Shown: piece by piece, positions 7,560 through 15,098 of the stretch
How the letters are laid out: the number at the start of each line of letters is the position of its first letter
Numbering within the stretch: the stretch's first letter is position 1
DNA from: UBA4733 sp036734945
Lineage (GTDB): Bacteria; Chloroflexota; UBA4733
Length of the DNA stretch: 64,000 nucleotides
Direction of reading: 5' to 3'
Assembly: GCA_036734945.1 (NCBI GenBank)
Contig: DAIMXP010000026.1
Span: forward strand, 1-64,000
The notes under the pieces: model-generated
Seen by the model: only the letters and a program-made list of their open reading frames with translations
Told to the model about the DNA's origin: nothing
The model's database searches: none
Translations under genes and position numbers: made by a program

Positions 7560-9365
7560 GTGCCGATCCGTCCCTTATCTGCCGAAGTCACCGCGCAGAT
7601 TGCCGCTGGCGAAGTGGTGGAGCGGCCCGCGTCGGTCGTCAAGGAGTTGGTGGAGAACGCCCTGGATGCCGGGGCGAGGCGCATCGACGTCGACGTGACC
7701 GAGGGCGGTCGCCAATTGATCCGGGTGAGCGATGACGGCCGCGGCATCGCGGCGGAGGAGATGGCCCTGGCGTTTGCGCGGCATGCCACCAGCAAGCTGC
7801 GCGACCTGAAGGACCTAGACGCCTTGCAAACGCTCGGCTTTCGAGGTGAAGCGTTGGCGAGCATCGCGGCGGTCAGCCACACGGAGCTGTGCTCGCGGAC
7901 GGCGGATGCGGCCAGCGCCGTGGAGCTGGTCGTGGACGCCGGCGCCGAGGTGCGGCATGGCCCGGCGGCACGGGCTGTCGGCACGACGGTCAGCGTGCGC
8001 GGGCTGTTCCGGCCCACGCCGGCCCGCTTCAAGTTTTTGCGCTCGACGCAGGCCGAGGCGGCGCGCATCCATGCCGTGGTGGCAGCCTATTCCCTGGTGG
8101 CGCCGCAGGTGCGCTTCCAGTTGCGCTTCGATACGCGGGACGTGCTGGCCACGCCTGGGGATGGCGAACTCGCCTCGGCAGTGCGCGCCCTCTATCGCGA
8201 CGATGCCGATCACCTGCTGCCAATTGAGGGTGTAGGGCGGAACGGCGTGACGCTGGACGGCTTCGTCGGCGCCCCGACCTTGAGCCGGGCTACGCGGGAG
8301 CATTGCTGGGTCTTCGTCAATGGCCGCTGGATTACGCATCGCGGCATCAACGCGGCGGTAGAAGGCGCCTACCGCACGCTCTTGCAGGTCGGGCGCCATC
8401 CAGTTGCCGTCATTCGGCTCAGCGTGCCGCCGGAAAGCGTCGACGTCAACGTCCACCCCACCAAGGCGGAGGTGCGCTTCCTGCGCGATCGCGACATCTG
8501 CAGCGCTGTCTTCAACGCGGTACAGGCGGCGCTGTTGGCTTCGCCGGTGGTTCCCGAAGCGGACTATCAGCAAGACCTGCCGCCCTGGCCGGCCTGGAAT
8601 GCCGCGCCGTTGGCCGGCGCCCTCGCGCAGCCGCCGAGACCGGAGCGGGAACCCTGGAATCTGGATGCCACAGGCGCCGGCACGACAGCTTCACCGGTAA
8701 CGCTGCGGGACGACCTGCCGGTAGGCGGAATTGCGCCGGTCACTGCCGGCGCCGCTGTAGGCTTGCTACCACTCCGCCAGGTGCCGTTCCCGCGCATGCC
8801 GGTGTTGCGCGTGCTGGGCCAGGTGGACGAGAGCTACATCATCAGCGAAGGTCCCCAGGGTCTCTACTTGATCGATCAGCACGCGGCGCACGAACGCATC
8901 CTCTTCGACCGGCTGCGGGAGGCGGCGCGGGAGGGCGTCAGTCCCCAGATGCTTCTGGAGCCGGCGCCAATGCACCTGACACCAGGCCAGTTAGCGGTGT
9001 ATCAGGAGCAGGCTGCCCTCTTTGCCCAACTCGGCTTCCTGCTGGAACCCTTCGGCGGCTCCGCCCTGCTGATGCGCGGCGTGCCGCCGGCCCTGGCCGG
9101 CAGGGACCCGGTACGCGCCTTGCTGGACGTGCTGGATGAGATGAGCGAAGAGCACCGGGGAGGCACGACGTATGGCGAGGCAGCGCTGTGGGCTGTGGCC
9201 TGTCGCTCAGCGATAAAGGCCGGTCAGCAGTTGTCGACGGACGAGATGGTCGAGTTGGTGCGCCAGTTGGAGGCGACGAGCTCTCCGCAAACCTGCGCGC
9301 ACGGCCGGCCGACGATGATCCATCTCAGTGTGAGCCAACTGGAACGGCAGTTCGGCAGGCGGTAG
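7560..9365 (+). CDS. mutL: DNA mismatch repair protein MutL
   Basis: About 601 aa. The N-terminal GHKL ATPase has EVVERPASVVKELVENALDAGA, the DDGRGI and GFRGEALASIA motifs and the NVHPTKAEVRF region (about 300). After a Pro/Ala-rich linker (about 330-410) comes a dimerisation/endonuclease domain with DQHAAHERILFD and CAHGRPT. The endonuclease motif DQHAx2Ex4E ends in Asp instead of Glu here. GTG 7560 has GAGGGG 5-6 nt upstream and starts MPIRPLS; ATG 7545 is the alternative. It shares a transcript with miaA, 34 bp downstream. Confidence 0.93.
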   Translation: MPIRPLSAEVTAQIAAGEVVERPASVVKELVENALDAGARRIDVDVTEGGRQLIRVSDDGRGIAAEEMALAFARHATSKLRDLKDLDALQTLGFRGEALASIAAVSHTELCSRTADAASAVELVVDAGAEVRHGPAARAVGTTVSVRGLFRPTPARFKFLRSTQAEAARIHAVVAAYSLVAPQVRFQLRFDTRDVLATPGDGELASAVRALYRDDADHLLPIEGVGRNGVTLDGFVGAPTLSRATREHCWVFVNGRWITHRGINAAVEGAYRTLLQVGRHPVAVIRLSVPPESVDVNVHPTKAEVRFLRDRDICSAVFNAVQAALLASPVVPEADYQQDLPPWPAWNAAPLAGALAQPPRPEREPWNLDATGAGTTASPVTLRDDLPVGGIAPVTAGAAVGLLPLRQVPFPRMPVLRVLGQVDESYIISEGPQGLYLIDQHAAHERILFDRLREAAREGVSPQMLLEPAPMHLTPGQLAVYQEQAALFAQLGFLLEPFGGSALLMRGVPPALAGRDPVRALLDVLDEMSEEHRGGTTYGEAALWAVACRSAIKAGQQLSTDEMVELVRQLEATSSPQTCAHGRPTMIHLSVSQLERQFGRR

Positions 9366-9399
9366 CGGTTGGTTGACCGCGCAAAGTGAAGAGGACACG

Positions 9400-10338
9400 A
9401 TGTCCAGTCCTAGCGCTGCGCCGCTGCCGCCGCTCCTTGTCATTGGCGGGCCGACCGCTACCGGCAAGACGGCGCTGGCGGTGCAGTTGGCGCGTCGCTT
9501 CGGTGGGGAGATCGTCGGCGCCGACGCGCGCCAGATCTATCGCGGCCTGGACATCGGCACGGGCAAAGCCGGGCCTGTCGAACTGCAAGGCGTCGTGCAC
9601 CATCTCCTCGACGTGGCCCTGCCCGACGAGTCCTTCACCGTCACGCAATATGCTGCCCTGGCCACTGCGGCGATTGCCGGCATCCAGCGCCGAGGCAAGC
9701 TGCCGATTCTCACTGGCGGCGCCGGCTTCTACATCCGGGCGGTGGTCGATGGCCTGCTGCCGCCGGAGGTCGCCCCCCAGCCAGTGCTGCGCGCGGAGTT
9801 GGAACGGCGCTGGCAGACCGACCGCGACGCGGTGCTGCGAGAACTGGCGGCGCAGGACCCAGTCACGGCTGCACGCATCGACCAGCAAAACCCGCGTCGC
9901 GTGATCCGTGCTTTGGAAGTGATCCTTACAACTGGCCTCCCTTACAGCGAACAGCAGCAGTTGCAGCCGCTGCCCGTTCGTCCCCTGCTGCTGGCGCTGA
10001 CCGCCGAACGCCCTGTGCTCTACCGACTGGCTGACCGGCGCATCGACGGTATGCTGGCCGGTGGCCTGGAAAAGGAGGTCCGCCAGCTCGTTGGCGCCGG
10101 CTACGACTTTGGCCTCCCTGCCTTCACCGCAGTTGGTTACCGCGAACTGGCTGCCTACCTCGGCGGCTCCGGCAGCCTGGAAGCCGTGCGCCGGCGCATG
10201 CAGCAGGCAACCAATGCCTACCAGCGCCGCCAGCTCACCTGGTTCCGCGTTGACCAGCGCTGGCATTGGCTGGATGTGACCAAGCCGGAACTAGTGACGC
10301 GGGCGCAGGCGATGGTGAAGGCTTGGTTGGGGGGGTGA
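9400..10338 (+). CDS. miaA: tRNA dimethylallyltransferase
   Basis: 312 aa. Transfers a dimethylallyl group to N6 of A37 in tRNAs reading UNN codons. It has the P-loop GGPTATGKT (about 16-24), the motif DARQIYRGLDIGTGKA (usual DSxQ with Ser replaced by Ala), LTGGAGFYIRAVVDGL and the QNPRRVIRALEV tRNA-binding region, and ends with VGYRELAAYL and YQRRQLTWFR. ATG 9400 follows GAAGAGGAC and is nearer to the usual N-terminus than the earlier in-frame TTG. The mutL-miaA pairing is common in bacteria. Confidence 0.93.
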   Translation: MSSPSAAPLPPLLVIGGPTATGKTALAVQLARRFGGEIVGADARQIYRGLDIGTGKAGPVELQGVVHHLLDVALPDESFTVTQYAALATAAIAGIQRRGKLPILTGGAGFYIRAVVDGLLPPEVAPQPVLRAELERRWQTDRDAVLRELAAQDPVTAARIDQQNPRRVIRALEVILTTGLPYSEQQQLQPLPVRPLLLALTAERPVLYRLADRRIDGMLAGGLEKEVRQLVGAGYDFGLPAFTAVGYRELAAYLGGSGSLEAVRRRMQQATNAYQRRQLTWFRVDQRWHWLDVTKPELVTRAQAMVKAWLGG

Positions 10339-10376
10339 CGGTTGGGGGAAGGGGGATTAGGTAGAAGGAGAAAGTA

Positions 10377-10475
10377 CAGGGCCGCGACTGCGGTCGCGTT
10401 CAAAACCGTCGACGGCACACCCAAGCGACCGCAGTCGCCCCCCGTCCTTGGCCGCAGACCGCAGTCGCGGCCCTG
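10377..10475. repeat. palindromic dispersed-type repeat
   Basis: Perfect 19-bp inverted arms, 10377-10395 and 10457-10475 (CAGGGCCGCGACTGCGGTC and its complement), enclose a third partial copy (GCGACCGCAGTCGC, 10425-10438). It lies between miaA and the lacI-type gene. It is related in style to the other GCGACT...GTCGC palindromes in the window but differs in sequence. It could also act as a terminator for mutL-miaA. Confidence 0.7.
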
Positions 10476-10544
10476 GTCACTCGGGCACAATCGTCGTCCG
10501 CTTGCCCAGCCCCACTTTGCACTACGCCCACTCCTTCCTTCCTC

Positions 10545-10573
10545 TTGACAGCCCTCGCCCCACGCTGTACGAT
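10545..10573 (+). promoter_or_regulatory. strong promoter of the sulfatase locus
   Basis: Consensus TTGACA (10545-10550), 17 bp, TACGAT (10568-10573). It puts the transcript start near 10580, about 24 nt before the GTG of the LacI-type gene. No clear LacI-style palindrome is seen right at the promoter. Confidence 0.7.
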
Positions 10574-10603
10574 GCTCAAACGTTGGAATGGGGGCGGCGA
10601 GAC

Positions 10604-11632
10604 GTGCAACGCAATAGCGCGACCATCAAGGATATCGCGCGCGAGGTCGGCATGGACTACTCCACAGTGTCCTTGGCCCTCCGCGATCATCCGCGCATCG
10701 CCGTAGGGACCCGCCAGCGCATTCAAGAGGCCGCGGAACACCTGGGCTATGTGCCCAATCGCGCGGCGCAGGCCCTGCGACTGGGACGATCCCACACCAT
10801 CGCCTTTGTGCTCTGGGGCGACAACTCCGAGCAGATTCGTCAGTCGTTCCCTGATTACACACTGGCCGCTACGGCTGCTGCCTTTGCGGCCGGGTACGAG
10901 CTGCTCCTCTTGCAGGCCACGGCGGCACGGCTGGCAGCAGCCGGCATCGACCGCTTCCCGGAGTTGCGCCAAACCGATGGAGCATTGTTCGTCGGGGAGA
11001 CGTTGGACCGCCAGGGACTGGCGGCGCTCCTCCAGGCCGGCTACCCGGTTGTCCACCTGGGGGAGCGCACCTTAGAAGGCGTGACACTGCCCTGTGTTGG
11101 GGCCGATTATGCGCAAGGTGGCGCGCTAGCAGCGGAGCACCTCCTCTCCTTCGGGCACCGTCGACTGGCTGCCCTCTACGGGCCACACAGCGGGGCGCCG
11201 GAAATCCACGAGCGGCGGCTGGCCGGCTTCACTGAACGAGCCGGTGACGCGGTGCTGGCGCAGATCGGCGTGCAGCGCGAAACGCCCATTGAAGCGGTGC
11301 TGGCCCAGTTGCGCGCGGCCGGTATCACGGGCGTCTTTGCCACCGAGCAGGTCATCGGCATGCGTCTGTTGGTCGCCTGTTCTGCCGCCGGCGTGCGTAT
11401 CCCAGAGGATCTGAGCGTCGTGGCGTTCGACGATCTCCCGGCGGCCGCCCTGAGTTCGCCGCCCCTGACCTGCATCCGCCAGCCGCGCGATACCGCCGGT
11501 AAGCTGGGTCTGGAACTCCTGCGCGACCTGATTGAGGGGCGGCAGGTTGGCACGGCGCGGCAACTGTTGCCGTGTGTACTGGTGGCCAGGGCATCGGTGG
11601 CGCCACCGCCGGACGACCAGGAGGAGAAGTAG
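10604..11632 (+). CDS. LacI family transcriptional regulator
   Basis: 342 aa. The N-terminal LacI helix-turn-helix (TIKDIAREVGMDYSTVSLAL, about 6-25) and hinge (GYVPNRAAQALR) are followed by a periplasmic-binding-like effector domain (about 60-335). GTG 10604 fits the family start; TTG 10583 is possible. The next gene, a sulfatase, begins 1 bp after its stop, so the regulator is the first gene of the sulfatase/solute-binding-protein locus. It probably represses or activates it in response to a sugar; the ligand is unknown. Confidence 0.9.
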   Translation: MQRNSATIKDIAREVGMDYSTVSLALRDHPRIAVGTRQRIQEAAEHLGYVPNRAAQALRLGRSHTIAFVLWGDNSEQIRQSFPDYTLAATAAAFAAGYELLLLQATAARLAAAGIDRFPELRQTDGALFVGETLDRQGLAALLQAGYPVVHLGERTLEGVTLPCVGADYAQGGALAAEHLLSFGHRRLAALYGPHSGAPEIHERRLAGFTERAGDAVLAQIGVQRETPIEAVLAQLRAAGITGVFATEQVIGMRLLVACSAAGVRIPEDLSVVAFDDLPAAALSSPPLTCIRQPRDTAGKLGLELLRDLIEGRQVGTARQLLPCVLVARASVAPPPDDQEEK

Positions 11633-11633
11633 T

Positions 11634-13235
11634 TTGAACGTTGTCGTCGTCCTCATCGACACCCTGCGCAAGGACTACCTGAGTCCGTATGGCGGCGCCC
11701 ATGTCGCCACCCCCAACTTCCAACGCCTGGCCGACATGGGAACCACCTTTGATCAGGCGTACCTGACGTCTTACCCGTGCATGCCCGCTCGTCGCGATCT
11801 GTGGACCGGTCGCTACGAATTCCCGTGGCGCGGCTGGGGTCCCTTGGAGGCCGGAGATCAGCCCCTGCCGGAGGTGCTCAGTCACGCCGGTATCCACACG
11901 GGGCTGGTCACCGATCATTACCATCTTTTCGAGCACGGGTCCGGCAACTACCAGTTTGGCTTCGATTCCTGGGAGTTCATCCGTGGCCAGGAGAAGGACC
12001 CGTGGGCATTGGCGGCGGGCGACGTCACCTGGCCCGGTCCGGAGTTCAGCAAGATTCACCGCGGCTGGCGCCAGTACTGGGCCAACACCGCCCGCTGGCG
12101 CGACGGGCTCAACTGGCGCTCGGAGGAACACACGTTCGCCGCCCAGACCTTCCGCAGCGCAGCCAACTGGCTGGATACCAACCGCAACGCGGAGCCTTTC
12201 TTCTTGCTGATCGATTGCTTCGACCCGCACGAGCCGTTCGATCCCCCGGAGCCGTATCGCCGGCGCTACGAAAACGAGCCGGGACACGATCGTATGCTCT
12301 GGCCGATCTACGGCGCTGCCGACCGCTACACGGAGGCCGAACTGCGCGACGTGCGCGGCCTCTACGCCGGCGAAGTGGCCCTGGTCGACACCTGGCTCGG
12401 CTACTTCCTGGACCGCCTGGAGCACCTGGGCCGGCTGGACGACACGATGCTGATCGTCACCACTGATCATGGCCACCTCTTTGGCGAACACGGCATGATC
12501 GGCAAGCCGTCCACGACGCACGGCGATTCCAACCTCTACCAGGAGGTTGCGGCCGTGCCGTTCTTCGTCTACTACCCCGGCGCGCCCGGCGGCCAGCGCC
12601 GCCAGGAGCTGGTGCAACTGGTCGATGTCTATCCGACGGTGCTCGCGGCGCTTGGCGGGGCTGGGGGCAAGGGATCGGGTGCCGAGGAACACGAGGCGGA
12701 GTCGTGGCAGGCGAAATTTGGCGTGAAGCCGGAGCGTCTGCACGGCTATGACTTGACGCCGTTGCTAACGGGACCTCACCCCCTGCCCCTGTCCTGGGCG
12801 GAGAGGGGGGAACGACGGGGGGCCGCGGTAGCTGATCCTCTCCCCTCCGAGGGGAGCGGCTGGAACAGGGATTACGCCTTCTACGCTAAGTTTGGTGAGG
12901 CGATCAATGTGACCGATGGCCGTTATACGCTCTTCCAGTGGCCGCCGAGCTATGGCAACAGCCCGTTGCACTGGTACGGCAGCCAGCCACCGGCCTTTCT
13001 GAAGCCGCGGGGCGTCGGTGACTACGAACCGTGCGACCAGCGCTTCCCGATCGATTGGGTACGCGGCCCTATGCACACCGCCCTGTTCGATGTCACGGCT
13101 GACCCCGCCCAACGACACGATTTGTCAAGTGAGCAACCGGAAGTATTGCAACGGATGCAATCGGCCCTACGTGACTGGCTCGTCGCCATCAAGGCGCCGC
13201 CGGAGCAACTCCAGCGTCTGGGGTTAGGTTCTTAG
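11634..13235 (+). CDS. sulfatase, formylglycine type
   Basis: 533 aa, alkaline-phosphatase superfamily sulfatase. The signature C-x-P-x-R followed by LWTGR is complete (C49-M-P-A-R53), so C49 should be converted to formylglycine. Metal-site motifs LIDTLRKD (about 8-15) and TTDHGHLFGEHG (about 280) are present. No signal peptide is seen, so it may act in the cytoplasm. TTG 11634 has GGAGGAG upstream and follows the LacI gene by 1 bp. Residues of about 380-410 are encoded by a palindromic repeat inserted in frame (12775-12861). The modifying enzyme is not in the window. Confidence 0.88.
   Translation: MNVVVVLIDTLRKDYLSPYGGAHVATPNFQRLADMGTTFDQAYLTSYPCMPARRDLWTGRYEFPWRGWGPLEAGDQPLPEVLSHAGIHTGLVTDHYHLFEHGSGNYQFGFDSWEFIRGQEKDPWALAAGDVTWPGPEFSKIHRGWRQYWANTARWRDGLNWRSEEHTFAAQTFRSAANWLDTNRNAEPFFLLIDCFDPHEPFDPPEPYRRRYENEPGHDRMLWPIYGAADRYTEAELRDVRGLYAGEVALVDTWLGYFLDRLEHLGRLDDTMLIVTTDHGHLFGEHGMIGKPSTTHGDSNLYQEVAAVPFFVYYPGAPGGQRRQELVQLVDVYPTVLAALGGAGGKGSGAEEHEAESWQAKFGVKPERLHGYDLTPLLTGPHPLPLSWAERGERRGAAVADPLPSEGSGWNRDYAFYAKFGEAINVTDGRYTLFQWPPSYGNSPLHWYGSQPPAFLKPRGVGDYEPCDQRFPIDWVRGPMHTALFDVTADPAQRHDLSSEQPEVLQRMQSALRDWLVAIKAPPEQLQRLGLGS
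12775..12861 (+). repeat. repeat element inserted in frame inside the sulfatase gene
   Basis: This G/C-tract-rich stretch (CCTCACCCCCTGCCCCTG, then GGAGAGGGG, then CCTCTCCCCTCCGAGGGGAG) translates to a low-complexity segment, PHPLPLSWAERGERRG then PLPSEGSGW. It interrupts ordinary sulfatase sequence between DLTPLLTG and RDYAFYAKFG. It has the look of the widespread CTCACCCCCTGCCCCTCTCC repeat family. The frame is kept. Confidence 0.6.
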
Positions 13236-13247
13236 GAAAGGGAATCC

Positions 13248-14756
13248 ATGCCTCGTAATCTCATCGTGGTGGTCTTCGACACGTTGCGCTATGACGCCGT
13301 TTCCGGCGACCTGGCGCAGATGCCGAATATGCGACGGTTCGCGGAGGGCGCCGTCTCCTTCACCAATGCCTGGGGGGAAGGGTTGCCGACGATCCCCTTC
13401 CGGCGTGCTCTACATACCGGCATCCGTGCCTTCCCCTGGCGCTACCACGTGCCGGACCGGGGATCGCACCCCAACATCCTCGGCTGGCACGCCGTGCCGG
13501 AAGACCAAACCACGGCTGCCGAGTACCTCTTCGCCCAGGGCTATGCCACCCAACTGGTGGCCGATGTCTGGCATATGTTCAAGGCGACGCAGAACTTCAT
13601 CCGCGGCTTCGCCAGTTGGGACTACGTGCGCGGCCAGGAGGGGGACACCTACCGCTTCGGCGCCGACTCGCTGAAGACGGCGGCTGAGCTCGATCCCACG
13701 CGCATGGGTCCCGCCGCGTACCTCTACCAGGTCAAGGATCGCCGGTCGGATGACGACTATTTCGTCTCCCAGGTGCTGAACCGAGCCGGCGACTTCGTGG
13801 AAGGCATCCAGGGCGCCGGTCCCTATTGCCTGTGGGTCGAGAGTTTCTCACCGCACGAGTTCTGGGACCCGCCCCTGCGCTACGCCGACGCCTATTTCCA
13901 GAAGGAGGGGCTGAAAAACTTCATAGTGCCCCAGTTGCTCAACCGCATCCCTGCCGGCGCCGCCGGTCAGACGATGGCGGAACAGCGCCGGAGCGCGCAG
14001 GGAACGCCGATCTTGCAGCCGGGCGAAGAGCCGTCGGCCGACGATATTGCCCGCACCAAAGCCCTCTACCAGGGCTACTGCACGTTCTGTGACGACCGCT
14101 TCGGCAAGTTCATGGAGCGGCTGGAGCGCAGCGGCGCCTTGAAGGACAGTGTCGTCGCCGTGCTTTCCGACCACGGCACGGAGTTGTGGGATAAGGGACA
14201 GTTCGGCAAATCCGGCGCGCGTATGCACCCGTACAACACCCAGATCAACCTGATGATCCGCCACCCCGAAGGCGAGGGCGCCGGGCGGAGCATCGACACC
14301 TTTGCCCAGAACCAGGACATCCTACCGACGCTCCTGGGCATGCTGGAGATACCTCATCCGCGCCTGGACGGCGCCAACCTCTGGCCCCTCGTGAGCGGCG
14401 GGGCCGGGGCCGAGCAGTTGCGCGCGCGTGACCACGTCGTCATCGGTTGGGACGTGTACGCCTCGGTCCGCGACAGCGAATGGAACATGCTCATCAACAC
14501 CAGCGAGCCGAGCAAGAATCTGCAACTCTTCCACCTGACCGATGACCCCGACGAGAAGCGCAACGTCGCCGGCGACTACCCGCAGATCGTCAGGAAGCAG
14601 ATCGCTCGCTTGGAGGCAGTTCTGGGTGCGCCCTTGCCGGCGAACTACACCCACCGGCCAAAGGGCGGCTTCGCCGCGACGCCCGGTGGCCTGCGCCAGA
14701 AGCGCGCCCAGGCCGCCCTGCCGGGAGAACGCTGGGTCGGCAGCAACCAGGTGTAG
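13248..14756 (+). CDS. sulfatase-superfamily hydrolase with Thr at the nucleophile position
   Basis: 502 aa. The fold and metal motifs VVVFDTLRYD (about 7-16) and LSDHGTELWDKG (about 305) match the sulfatase family. The signature reads T48-I-P-F-R52 with RALHTG following, so the catalytic Cys/Ser is Thr. Thr nucleophiles occur in phosphodiesterase and pyrophosphatase members of the superfamily, so it may not need formylglycine and may not be a sulfatase. ATG 13248 has GGAAAGGGAA upstream, 12 bp after the preceding sulfatase; same operon. Confidence 0.82.
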   Translation: MPRNLIVVVFDTLRYDAVSGDLAQMPNMRRFAEGAVSFTNAWGEGLPTIPFRRALHTGIRAFPWRYHVPDRGSHPNILGWHAVPEDQTTAAEYLFAQGYATQLVADVWHMFKATQNFIRGFASWDYVRGQEGDTYRFGADSLKTAAELDPTRMGPAAYLYQVKDRRSDDDYFVSQVLNRAGDFVEGIQGAGPYCLWVESFSPHEFWDPPLRYADAYFQKEGLKNFIVPQLLNRIPAGAAGQTMAEQRRSAQGTPILQPGEEPSADDIARTKALYQGYCTFCDDRFGKFMERLERSGALKDSVVAVLSDHGTELWDKGQFGKSGARMHPYNTQINLMIRHPEGEGAGRSIDTFAQNQDILPTLLGMLEIPHPRLDGANLWPLVSGGAGAEQLRARDHVVIGWDVYASVRDSEWNMLINTSEPSKNLQLFHLTDDPDEKRNVAGDYPQIVRKQIARLEAVLGAPLPANYTHRPKGGFAATPGGLRQKRAQAALPGERWVGSNQV

Positions 14757-14760
14757 GGGG

Positions 14761-15098
14761 CCTGCGGGCGTACCCCACCCGCGCGCTTCGCTTGCCGGCC
14801 CTCCCCTTAAAAGGAGAGGGCCTCGTCGCAGACGGCACGCCGGTAGTGATGGGGCGAGGCGATGCAGCACTGAAGGTGCGGTGGACCGGGCTGGCCAGAC
14901 GACCAACTTCTCGCGAAAATTCCAGCACAGAGGGTTGGTCCCTTGAATGGAGCGGGCAATGACAAAGCGCAGCAGTTCCCAACGCCGGAATTGCAAGGAG
15001 TCCTGGCATGGACAACCGTCACCAGCCTTTCGGCGAGGCCCTCTCCTTTTAAGGGGAGGGCCGGCAAGCGAAGCGCGCGGGTGGGGTACGCCCGCAGG
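14761..15098. repeat. pair of 65-bp perfect inverted repeats
   Basis: Bases 14761-14825 and 15034-15098 are exact reverse complements over 65 bp, 208 bp apart. Each arm holds its own inner palindrome (GGCCCTCCCCTT/AAGGAGAGGGCC type) and the motif GCAAGCGAAGCGCGCGGG. The left arm begins 4 bp after the stop of the Thr-type sulfatase gene. The right arm lies inside the start of the solute-binding-protein gene. It could be a MITE with long terminal repeats or two copies of one REP-like unit. Confidence 0.9.

Noticed and set aside
11352..12743. Minus-strand open frame of about 460 codons opposite the LacI and sulfatase genes
   Set aside because: Antisense shadow; composition is Arg/Pro/Gly rich without domains, and both plus-strand genes are firmly identified.
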